Below, piece by piece: positions 1 through 5,942 of a stretch of 5,942 nt of DNA. This DNA is from an uncultured Clostridium sp. (GTDB lineage: Bacteria > Bacillota > Clostridia > Lachnospirales > Lachnospiraceae), in contig USFH01000128.1 in NCBI GenBank assembly GCA_900553925.1, forward strand, positions 1 through 5,942, given 5' to 3'. The position numbers and the translations under genes are program-made. The notes beneath the pieces were generated by a model. That model saw nothing but the letters and a program-made list of their open reading frames with translations. It was not told the DNA's origin and searched no databases. Within the stretch, counting starts at the first letter, position 1. Every line of letters begins with the position of its first letter.

Positions 1-837
1 ATTACTCTCCGGAGTATAAAGTGTGACAAGCCCTGCCCCCATTCTGTATGCAGCAAGTGCGGAAAAATAAGCAGCGCCTGCCATATTCTTGCTGCCTGCG
101 ATGATTCCGACCTTGCCATAGGTTCCCTTGTGGGAATCCCTTTTCCTATGTGGGAGCAATTCCTCTACATCCTTTGGATCATAGGTGTATAACCGCGGCT
201 CTACAAAATCAATCGCCTGCTTCGGGAATCCGATATCTACCACGGACACCTCACCTGCGTACTCATATCCCATACCCATGAGAAGTCCGAGCTTCATCAA
301 TCCGAATGTCACAGTCGCATCTGCATGAAACGCTGTACCGAGCAGAAATCCGGTTGTCGCATCGATTCCGGATGGTACATCGATGGCTAACTTATAACCA
401 TCCATATCATTTAATGCTTTAATTACTTCTGCCTGTCTGCCCATCACGGCACGTGACAGACCAACACCGAAGATGCCGTCGATAATCACATCATATCCGG
501 CGTTCACAAGCTCATCTACAAACTTCATATTCAGCTTCTTGGCAATTGCATACTGCGCATCGAAACCAGTGCTGGCAGATTTCAATCCGTCTACCCAATA
601 GATCTCGACATCGTATCCTTCCATCATAAGGATTCGTCCGGCTGCGATTCCATCTCCACCGTTATTTCCACTCTCGACTACGATCAGCACATGCGCGCCT
701 GCCGGAAACCGTTCCTTGACATGCTCCGCGATTCGAAGCGCCGCACGCTCCATCAGTACAAGCTGTGGAATTCCTATTACATTGGTTGTAAATTCATCAA
801 TTCTGAACACTTCCTGTCCAGTTGCAATGTATCTCAT
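1..837 (-). CDS. nnr: Bifunctional NAD(P)H-hydrate repair enzyme Nnr (epimerase plus start of dehydratase domain), 3' end outside the window
   Basis: Known role of the family: the N-terminal YjeF_N domain epimerises damaged R- and S-NAD(P)H hydrates, and the C-terminal ribokinase-like domain dehydrates the S form using ADP (or ATP), restoring NAD(P)H in the cytosol. Seen here: 279 open codons from ATG at 837 to the left edge with no stop. The start MRYIATGQEV, then RIDEF and IGIPQLVLMERAAL (about 20-33), is typical of the epimerase N-terminus. The nucleotide loop SGNNGGDG is at 56-63, the DGIFGVGLSR block at 120-129, IDVPSGIDATTG at 152-163, and TFGLMKLG at 177-184. The dehydratase domain opens with HKGTYGKVGIIAGS at 236-249 and continues to residue 279, so roughly the last 220 residues of a usual ~500-residue protein are missing at the window edge. 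It is divergent from the lytic transglycosylase gene, with no sign of functional coupling. The identification is secure; bifunctionality rests on the visible start of the second domain. Confidence 0.95.
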   Translation of the reverse strand, partial: MRYIATGQEVFRIDEFTTNVIGIPQLVLMERAALRIAEHVKERFPAGAHVLIVVESGNNGGDGIAAGRILMMEGYDVEIYWVDGLKSASTGFDAQYAIAKKLNMKFVDELVNAGYDVIIDGIFGVGLSRAVMGRQAEVIKALNDMDGYKLAIDVPSGIDATTGFLLGTAFHADATVTFGLMKLGLLMGMGYEYAGEVSVVDIGFPKQAIDFVEPRLYTYDPKDVEELLPHRKRDSHKGTYGKVGIIAGSKNMAGAAYFSALAAYRMGAGLVTLYTPESN

Positions 838-843
838 TTCTTC

Positions 844-900
844 GTCCCCCGAATTGACTAAGTATATAGGCATTTTACCCCAAATGTCATATAAATACAA
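844..900 (-). promoter_or_regulatory. Candidate sigma-A promoter and ribosome binding site of nnr
   Basis: Read on the minus strand, TTGTAT (895-900) is followed after 17 bp by TAAAAT (872-877), which matches the -10 consensus at five of six positions; the -35 matches only TTG. Transcription would start near 865, giving a leader of about 28 nt. A G-rich Shine-Dalgarno-like stretch, GGGGGAC (844-850), lies about seven bases before the ATG at 837. The promoter is a pattern match in an AT-rich region, so it is only moderately supported. Confidence 0.4.
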
Positions 901-952
901 TATCTGGTTTCGGGAATCCTTGGTTTTTCCTACACTTTTGTCGATTTTCTCC

Positions 953-981
953 TTGACAATTCTTCGGAACTAAGTTACTTT
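953..981 (+). promoter_or_regulatory. Candidate sigma-A promoter of the lytic transglycosylase gene
   Basis: A perfect TTGACA (953-958) is followed after 17 bp by TACTTT (976-981), which matches TATAAT at only three of six positions. A start near 988 would give a leader of about 32 nt, with the ribosome binding site inside it. The perfect -35 box and its distance from the gene favour it; the weak -10 suggests low or activator-dependent expression, or that another sigma factor is used. Confidence 0.4.
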
Positions 982-1005
982 TTAAGTATCTATGAAGAGC
1001 ACGAA

Positions 1006-1011
1006 AGGAGG
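1006..1011 (+). promoter_or_regulatory. Strong ribosome binding site fixing the start at 1020
   Basis: AGGAGG lies eight bases before the ATG at 1020, within AAAGGAGGAAGG. This near-perfect Shine-Dalgarno sequence decides the start. It also shows that the N-terminus without a signal peptide is genuine and not a start-site error. Confidence 0.85.
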
Positions 1012-1019
1012 AAGGAATC

Positions 1020-2102
1020 ATGGTATTTATCGAAGGCGTCGGCTATGTGAACGACAGCAGTGCCGTTGCAACGCCGAATCGTACAAAGTCCGTATCGGAA
1101 ACAACAACCAATTTTGATGGTATGCTTCGCACAGAAACCGATAAATTAAATCAGGCATCTGTCACAACAAACCTTGATTCCATCTTCAAGGAAGCCGCTG
1201 ACAAATATGGTGTATCCGAACGGCTCTTAAAGGCAATCGCCTATACAGAATCCGGGTTTCAGGCAGATGTTACCTCCTCTTCCGGCGCGATGGGGATCAT
1301 GCAGCTCATGCCAAGCACGGCAAGCGCGTATGGAGTATCCGATCCTTACGATGCCTACCAGAATATCATGGGCGGTGCAGCCGTACTGAAGGATCTCCTG
1401 AATATGTTTAAGGGAAACCAATCGCTTGCAATCGCAGGCTATAATGCCGGATGTGGCAATGTGAAAAAATATGGTGGTATACCTCCATTTACTGAGACAC
1501 AAAATTACGTTGCCAAGGTCACAAGCCTGATGCAGACCGGTGTATCGGCTCCTGCAAATACAGTCACAGTAAATCCTTCTGCAAACACTGCTTCCAATAC
1601 TGAAATAACTACAAGCGGAAATTCCAATACTGCAAATGAAGCAGCTGTTTCTTCCGAAACAGCAAAAAAGAATGCGGAAATCCTTGCAGAGATCAAAGAG
1701 ATCATTTCTGCCATTTCCACACTTACGACAAATCAAAGCGCGTATTCCAATACATCCATACAGAGTGGCCTTTCCGCATTCAACAGTACATCTTCTTCTG
1801 ACTTCAGTGCAGGCAGTCTGCTTTCCTCTTATGGAAATCCGATCTCTACGATTCTGTCATCCTTACAGAATGTGGATACAACAGACACGGAGAGCCTGCA
1901 GAAAGTATTATCCTACGCGGAATACCAGTTACTCACCAGCCACTACGCGAACATGGTTGATATCATCTCCGTACTCGGAAGTACAGGCTTGAGTACAGAA
2001 AATGATTCAGACGACTCTCTATCGCATCTATTCGAGCTTGCCACGCAACAGAATATGCGCAAAGTCATAAACATCATGGGAAATTCTACTTCCCTTCTAT
2101 AA
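1020..2102 (+). CDS. Lytic transglycosylase (SLT / GH23 domain) with low-complexity tail and no signal peptide
   Basis: The 360-residue protein carries a Slt70-type lysozyme-like domain at about 51-170. Such enzymes cleave the MurNAc-GlcNAc bond of peptidoglycan and form 1,6-anhydro-MurNAc. Visible motifs are the catalytic glutamate E77 in AYTESGF, GIMQLMPSTA at 92-101, the NIMGGAA helix at 115-121, YNAG at 141-144, and the NYVAKV end of the fold at 162-167. Residues 170-290 are rich in Ser, Thr and Asn, interrupted by a short helical stretch (AKKNAEILAEIKEIISAIS, about 215-233). The tail 290-360 looks helical again. No hydrophobic leader is present: the first 50 residues are polar and Ser/Thr-rich. 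The strong ribosome binding site argues against a missed upstream start. From family knowledge, similar leaderless SLT proteins in motile Clostridia sit near flagellar genes and may leave by the flagellar export route; this is inference, as no flagellar gene is visible. The catalytic assignment is strong, the biological role open. Confidence 0.92.
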   Translation: MVFIEGVGYVNDSSAVATPNRTKSVSETTTNFDGMLRTETDKLNQASVTTNLDSIFKEAADKYGVSERLLKAIAYTESGFQADVTSSSGAMGIMQLMPSTASAYGVSDPYDAYQNIMGGAAVLKDLLNMFKGNQSLAIAGYNAGCGNVKKYGGIPPFTETQNYVAKVTSLMQTGVSAPANTVTVNPSANTASNTEITTSGNSNTANEAAVSSETAKKNAEILAEIKEIISAISTLTTNQSAYSNTSIQSGLSAFNSTSSSDFSAGSLLSSYGNPISTILSSLQNVDTTDTESLQKVLSYAEYQLLTSHYANMVDIISVLGSTGLSTENDSDDSLSHLFELATQQNMRKVINIMGNSTSLL

Positions 2103-2107
2103 AATAC

Positions 2108-2254
2108 AAAGAGTTGGTTGTCCATTCAATTCTACGCAGACGCGCTCCCGCTCGGTTCAGCACGTAGCGGTACTAAATTCGTGCTTCGCACTCATTAAGT
2201 ACCGACGTGCTTCAACGGTCTGCTTTAGAATATGAATGAAACAACCAACTCTTT
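2108..2254. repeat. 147-bp nested imperfect palindrome between convergent genes, possible dispersed repeat element
   Basis: Successive arms pair in order: 2108-2121 with 2241-2254 (14 bp, perfect), 2123-2128 with 2233-2238, 2129-2134 with 2226-2231, 2136-2141 with 2218-2223, 2159-2165 with 2205-2211, 2168-2174 with 2198-2204, and an apical GTGC-TTC-GCAC at 2181-2191. Over 50 base pairs form around a centre near 2186. The left arm carries an unmatched GC-rich 12-base segment (2142-2153). This is far larger than a normal intrinsic terminator. It could be a palindromic, MITE-like or REP-like repeat, a structured RNA, or simply an elaborate bidirectional terminator. No clear target-site duplication is seen at the edges. 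Confidence 0.8.
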
Positions 2255-2256
2255 TT
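2108..2256. terminator. Probable bidirectional intrinsic terminator formed by the outer palindrome arms
   Basis: On the plus strand the arm CCAACTCTTTTT ends in five T's (2252-2256), 150 bases after the lytic transglycosylase stop. Read on the minus strand, the other end of the stem runs into CTCTTTGTATTTTAT (complement of 2099-2113), a T-rich tract suitable for ending the FHA-ABC transcript. The position between convergent genes fits termination in both directions. The distance between the outer arms (119 bases) is unusual, and folding would depend on the inner nested stems forming first. Confidence 0.6.
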
Positions 2257-2300
2257 ACACTTTACAGGGAAACAAATTCCCCTTATCTTATTCTATTCTG

Positions 2301-4865
2301 TTATCTCTGTTCATCCTTCAATTTCCTTAAAACCTGCACACTTACTCCTGCGCACAGGAATGTGGAACCGTACAGGATCAGCCATGAGCGAACCGTTCTT
2401 GCCTTGGAACGAACATACATCTTGTTGTCCTCTGTCTCGGCTGCTTCATACTCTGCCTCGATCGTCTGCGGCTCCGATGTGTATTCCTCGAAGGTCTGCG
2501 GATTGTTCGCCAATGCGGAATATGTCTCAACCGCATCCTGCAATTCATTGATCTGTTCATCATACGCTTCCTGCATCTCCGCAATTGCATCGTTACAGGT
2601 TGCTACCAGATCATCGAACTGCTCTTCCACACTGTCGCTTTCTTCCTGTCCCGGTGGCTCTAACTCATTCAGGTCACACGTACTTCCGATAGACTCCATC
2701 GCCCAACGTGAGAATGTCACATAAGAGATCTTATCTGTCGCTCCGGTCAGTTCGAACAGGATACCCGAGAAGATAAGCTGTATAATAAGCACAAACGGCG
2801 CAATCGCCATGGCACGGTCTGCACTCTTCGTGATGGAAGAAAGCAGCAGTCCCATACCTGCAGATGCGTAAATCGTAAGGAAGATCAGCACGATTATCTC
2901 TATCGTTGCATTGGATATGATTACACCCTTACAACTTGGTGTTCCCTTTACCAGTACAAATGTCACAACCAGTATCACTGCCTGAACCAGAGAAATCACG
3001 CCCTGCACAATATACTTCGAAAGCATATATACAGGCAGCTTCAGATTACCCATATATTCTCGTTTCAGGATGACACGTTCTTTGTTTACTTCCTGAATTG
3101 TGTTCAGAAGTCCCATCCAGATACCGCCACTCATCAGGGTGAACAGGATGGACTGCGTCTCCGTGAATTTCTGATAGATATCCGGTCCTGCAACTAATGT
3201 CAGAAGCAGACCTATGATCAATGGCTGTCCAAATATCAGTGCCAGTCTCTGCATATCATTCATGATCAGAGTCGTATAACGGCGGACAAGTATTCCAAGC
3301 TGTGTGAACCCATTTACTTTTCTCGGCTTGATGGCTTCTCCGTTTGACTCAGCCGCATGCTCACTTACCTGATTGATACCTGACATCCTGAATCTTGATT
3401 CCCACCCCTTCGGATCTGCCGTAATGATATCATATACCTTCACGAGATCATCCGTCTGGAAGAAATCTTTGATTCCTGCCGGGCTTCCGCAATAACAGAG
3501 TCTGCCACCATACCCCATGATGATAACCTTGTCACACAGATCAAGATTGTTGATCGTATGCGTTACCATAATGATTGTCTTCTCCTGCTCCTTCGAGAGC
3601 TTCGACAGTGTCCGCATCAAATGTTCTTCGGTTCCCGGATCCAGTCCGGATGTCGGCTCATCTAAGAAGAAAAGTCCCGGGTTTGCCAGAAGCTCTACCG
3701 CGATACTCGCACGCTTCTTCTGTCCACCGGACAACCGACGGATGTAGGTGTCTTTGTGTTCCGATAATTCCACCATGCCAAGCACCTCTTCGATCCGCGC
3801 ATCGATTTCTGCTGTACTTGTATCCTCTGGCATCTTCATCTTCGCCGTATAGTAAAGCATCTTCTTCAGCGTAATATTCTCATAGATGATATCCTGCTGT
3901 GGCACAAATCCTATGATATTCTTGAGTGTCTGGAAGTTTTCCCTCAGATTTGTACCGTTGCAATACACCCTGCCTGTCACCTTGGAATCAAATCCACTCA
4001 TCGCTGTCATCAGTGTCGTCTTTCCTGCACCGGAGCCTCCGATGATCGCAACGAATTCATTTGGTTCAATGCTCAGGCTGACTTTGTCAAGAATCGTCTT
4101 CTTTCCGCCTTTTGCCGGTACATCCTTGTTCAGATCATGAATCTCTAACGCAATACCTTCCGGGTTTACCTTGTAATACACAACATTTCCATCATAGATA
4201 AATGTCGTGTTCAACACGGTGAAAATGTCCTTATTCGAAAGATGATACGACTTCTGGATCCGGCTTCCATTTACAAATACACCATTCGTCGAACCATTAT
4301 CAAATACATAATACTGACCATTTGCATTCCGTACACCCGCATGATACCTTGATACCGCTACGTTCTTCAACCGGATATCACAGTTTTCCGCACGGCCGAT
4401 ACTCGTATCGCCGGCTTTGAGTTCAAATGTCTTCCATCGTCCATTTGCCTGTCTGGCAGTATACAGAAGCAAAACCGGATCGATTCCATCCATCGACTGG
4501 TTCGTTCCAAGACGGATGATCATATCCTTGCCATTTCCACCATAATACTGATTCGGTGTCATCTGCACAAACTGTGTTCCATATGCTATGTAGGAACCAT
4601 TCGAACTTGCATTATCCTTGATAAAGAACTGTCCACCCTGTATGTATATCTCCCCATGGTTTCCGGATACAATACTTGAATTCAAAGGAATGCTGTTATT
4701 CTCATTCCGTCCGAATGTATATGCTCCATCTTCAAACTGCGACAGATCATACTCCTTGATCCCATTCCGGTCTACAATGACCAGTGAGCTTTTGCTACTT
4801 TTGTCCCTCTGGTACTGTTCGAGCATCTGTTCATCGAACAACACCGTTCTTTCATTATCTCCCAT
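2301..4865 (-). CDS. FHA-FHA-ABC ATPase-ABC2 membrane fusion protein (ABCG-like half transporter)
   Basis: This 854-residue protein joins four modules. FHA domain 1 (about 45-115) has GR at 52-53, S67, H70 and DNASSNG at 84-90. FHA domain 2 (about 150-220) has GR at 157-158, SRYH at 172-175 and DNGSTNG at 189-195. FHA domains bind phosphothreonine peptides, implying control by a Ser/Thr kinase. The ABC ATPase (about 237-470) has Walker A GGSGAGKTT (276-284), Q-loop VPQQD (321-325), signature LSGGQKKR (378-385), Walker B with D402 and E403, D-loop SGLD (406-409) and H436. The membrane domain has six likely helices, near 541-559, 571-590, 617-639, 650-677, 684-704 and 826-846, with a large outward loop between helices 5 and 6. 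Order and topology match ABCG-type half transporters, so it probably works as a homodimer. Mycobacterium Rv1747 has the same module order and is regulated by kinase PknF. The substrate is unknown and may be a lipid or envelope precursor; transport direction is probably export. It lies downstream of ftsZ on the same strand, behind a hairpin terminator. Confidence 0.93.
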   Translation of the reverse strand: MGDNERTVLFDEQMLEQYQRDKSSKSSLVIVDRNGIKEYDLSQFEDGAYTFGRNENNSIPLNSSIVSGNHGEIYIQGGQFFIKDNASSNGSYIAYGTQFVQMTPNQYYGGNGKDMIIRLGTNQSMDGIDPVLLLYTARQANGRWKTFELKAGDTSIGRAENCDIRLKNVAVSRYHAGVRNANGQYYVFDNGSTNGVFVNGSRIQKSYHLSNKDIFTVLNTTFIYDGNVVYYKVNPEGIALEIHDLNKDVPAKGGKKTILDKVSLSIEPNEFVAIIGGSGAGKTTLMTAMSGFDSKVTGRVYCNGTNLRENFQTLKNIIGFVPQQDIIYENITLKKMLYYTAKMKMPEDTSTAEIDARIEEVLGMVELSEHKDTYIRRLSGGQKKRASIAVELLANPGLFFLDEPTSGLDPGTEEHLMRTLSKLSKEQEKTIIMVTHTINNLDLCDKVIIMGYGGRLCYCGSPAGIKDFFQTDDLVKVYDIITADPKGWESRFRMSGINQVSEHAAESNGEAIKPRKVNGFTQLGILVRRYTTLIMNDMQRLALIFGQPLIIGLLLTLVAGPDIYQKFTETQSILFTLMSGGIWMGLLNTIQEVNKERVILKREYMGNLKLPVYMLSKYIVQGVISLVQAVILVVTFVLVKGTPSCKGVIISNATIEIIVLIFLTIYASAGMGLLLSSITKSADRAMAIAPFVLIIQLIFSGILFELTGATDKISYVTFSRWAMESIGSTCDLNELEPPGQEESDSVEEQFDDLVATCNDAIAEMQEAYDEQINELQDAVETYSALANNPQTFEEYTSEPQTIEAEYEAAETEDNKMYVRSKARTVRSWLILYGSTFLCAGVSVQVLRKLKDEQR

Positions 4866-4869
4866 ACGT

Positions 4870-4877
4870 TCTCCTCT
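4870..4877 (-). promoter_or_regulatory. Ribosome binding site of the FHA-ABC gene
   Basis: On the minus strand AGAGGAGA ends four bases before the ATG at 4865, a good Shine-Dalgarno match at slightly short spacing. It supports this start. It lies only five bases from the base of the upstream hairpin's A/T tract (4883), leaving no room for a promoter between them. Confidence 0.75.
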
Positions 4878-4882
4878 ATTAC

Positions 4883-4921
4883 AAAAGGGACTGTTGCAAT
4901 AAACAACAGTCCCTCTTTTTA
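4883..4921 (-). terminator. Intrinsic terminator after ftsZ, also symmetric for the other strand
   Basis: A perfect 11-bp stem pairs 4886-4896 (AGGGACTGTTG) with 4904-4914 (CAACAGTCCCT) around a 7-base loop. On the minus strand it starts 24 bases after the ftsZ stop (4938) and is followed by TTTTGT, a modest T-tract. The plus-strand reading has a better tract, CTTTTTAT (4915-4922). It probably reduces read-through from ftsZ into the FHA-ABC gene; the weak minus-strand tract may allow partial read-through. Confidence 0.8.
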
Positions 4922-4937
4922 TCTTGTTCCTGTTCTA

Positions 4938-5942
4938 CTATCCACGCTTAAGGAAATCCGGAATCTTGATTCCTCCGCCGTTTCCTGTCTCTCTCTTCGC
5001 CGGAGCCGGCTTCGCTGCACTTGAAATATCCGTGCTTACGCTTGGCTTCGCAACCGGTGTAGAATTCATAAAGGATGGCTTCGGTGTTGTTCCCATCGGC
5101 TTCACACTTGTGATCGGCTGGCTCGCATATGTAGGAGTCTTTCCAACCGGTGAAACAGTTGCCTTCGGCATAGATGGCTTACCTGGTGTCTGCATAACCG
5201 GCTGTGTAGCCGCGTTATCTTCAATACCAGTTGCAATGATTGTAATACATACATCCTCACCCATGACATCGTTATCAACTGTACCAAAGATGATGTTCGC
5301 ACCATCTCCGGCAACCTCTGTCAGGTATGTGATTGCATCGTATGCTTCTACGATACCGATATTGCCTGAGAAGTTTACGATGATATCGCTTGCACCGCTG
5401 ACGGTTGTCTCAAGCAATGGACTGTCCATAGCAGACTTGATCGCATCCACTGCCTTGTTATCACCACTTGCACGTCCGATACCGATATGAGCAACACCCT
5501 TATCACGCATAACTGTCTGGATATCTGCAAAGTCAAGGTTGATCAGTCCCGGCTTGTTAATCAGGTCTGTGACACCCTGTACACCCTGCTGTAATACTTC
5601 ATCAGCCTTCTTCAAAGCCTCCGGAATACTTGTACGCTTATCGCAGATCTGAAGCAGCTTGTCATTCGGAATGACAATCAGTGTATCTACGTTCTCTTTC
5701 AGTTTTGCAATACCGTTGATGGCATTGTTCATACGAGGCTTACCCTCAAATGAAAACGGTTTTGTTACAACACCAACCGTAAGGATTCCAAGATTTCTTG
5801 CAATCTCAGCAACAACCGGAGCAGCACCGGTACCGGTACCACCACCCATACCACATGTAACGAATACCATATTGGCATCCTTCATGATATCGGTAATCTC
5901 TTCTCTATTCTCTTCCACTGCGTTGGCACCGATCTCAGGCTT
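4938..5942 (-). CDS. ftsZ: Cell division protein FtsZ, 5' end outside the window
   Basis: FtsZ is the tubulin-like GTPase that polymerises into the cytokinetic Z ring under the membrane at midcell. The reading frame is open to the right edge, giving 334 visible residues starting KPEIGANAVEENREE; roughly the first 70-80 residues, with the early GTP-binding loops, are missing. The GTG at 5918 is an internal valine, not the start. Seen in the fragment: tubulin signature GGGTGTG (33-39) followed by AAPVVAEIA, VVTKPF, the T7 catalytic loop NLDFADI (135-141) with the two aspartates (D137, D140) that activate GTP hydrolysis in a neighbouring subunit, and GRASGDNKA in the C-terminal domain. After about residue 243 comes a Pro/Thr/Ala/Lys-rich disordered linker of about 75 residues, then the conserved C-terminal tip IKIPDFLKRG (325-334), which binds partners such as FtsA, SepF or EzrA in other Firmicutes. 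The fragment appears intact. An intrinsic terminator follows 17 bases past the stop. Confidence 0.98.
   Translation of the reverse strand, partial: KPEIGANAVEENREEITDIMKDANMVFVTCGMGGGTGTGAAPVVAEIARNLGILTVGVVTKPFSFEGKPRMNNAINGIAKLKENVDTLIVIPNDKLLQICDKRTSIPEALKKADEVLQQGVQGVTDLINKPGLINLDFADIQTVMRDKGVAHIGIGRASGDNKAVDAIKSAMDSPLLETTVSGASDIIVNFSGNIGIVEAYDAITYLTEVAGDGANIIFGTVDNDVMGEDVCITIIATGIEDNAATQPVMQTPGKPSMPKATVSPVGKTPTYASQPITSVKPMGTTPKPSFMNSTPVAKPSVSTDISSAAKPAPAKRETGNGGGIKIPDFLKRG

Noticed and set aside
716..973. Plus-strand open frame of 85 codons across the nnr 5' end
   Set aside because: It is antisense to the well-supported start of nnr, has no Shine-Dalgarno sequence before its ATG, and its product has no recognisable character. 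It also runs through the divergent promoter region.
1227..1736. Minus-strand open frame of 169 codons inside the transglycosylase gene
   Set aside because: It is the complement of a clear SLT domain. Its product is Cys- and Arg-rich with no domain, as expected of an antisense shadow.
2108..2254. CRISPR array or insertion sequence remnant at the palindrome
   Set aside because: There are no regularly spaced direct repeats, no transposase fragment and no convincing target-site duplication, so only a palindromic repeat or terminator is supported.
2236..2724. Plus-strand open frame of 162 codons starting inside the palindrome
   Set aside because: Most of it is antisense to the membrane domain of the FHA-ABC gene, and it begins in the right arm of the palindrome without a ribosome binding site.
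4866..4905. Possible promoter TTGTTT-17-TGTAAT on the minus strand just before the FHA-ABC gene
   Set aside because: The -35 would sit within the terminator hairpin, and transcription would start inside the ribosome binding site, giving a message without a usable leader.
4924..5490. Plus-strand open frame of 188 codons with hydrophobic stretches
   Set aside because: It lies wholly opposite ftsZ apart from a few bases. The hydrophobic look comes from antisense reading of FtsZ codons, and no start signal is visible.

Overview
The window looks like chromosomal DNA from a low-to-moderate GC Firmicute, most likely a Clostridia relative near the Lachnospiraceae. The reasons are the character of the FtsZ (C-terminal tip IPDFLKRG), strong AGGAGG-type ribosome binding sites, a bifunctional Nnr, and a FHA-ABC fusion transporter. 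The taxon is inferred from protein character only; no database search was possible.

Layout. Positions 1-837 (minus) hold the 5' part of nnr, a bifunctional NAD(P)H-hydrate repair enzyme that runs off the left edge. A 182-bp divergent promoter region follows. Positions 1020-2102 (plus) encode a soluble-looking lytic transglycosylase with an SLT domain and a Ser/Thr/Asn-rich tail but no visible signal peptide. Positions 2103-2300 separate two convergent genes and hold a 147-bp nested palindrome that can act as a bidirectional terminator and may be a dispersed repeat element. Positions 2301-4865 (minus) encode an 854-residue protein with two FHA domains, an ABC ATPase and an ABCG-like membrane domain. 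A compact hairpin terminator (4883-4921) separates it from ftsZ, which is on the minus strand at 4938-5942 and whose 5' end runs off the right edge.

Function. The genes are not an evident pathway. FtsZ and the lytic transglycosylase both concern the cell envelope or division, and Nnr is metabolite repair housekeeping. The FHA-ABC protein is the most unusual gene: its FHA domains imply control by Ser/Thr phosphorylation, as proposed for the actinobacterial two-FHA ABC transporter Rv1747. No kinase or phosphatase gene lies in this window.

I see no clearly new multi-gene system. The best candidates for a second look are the long nested palindrome, the FHA-ABC transporter with its strongly acidic extracellular loop, and the lytic transglycosylase that lacks a classical export signal.
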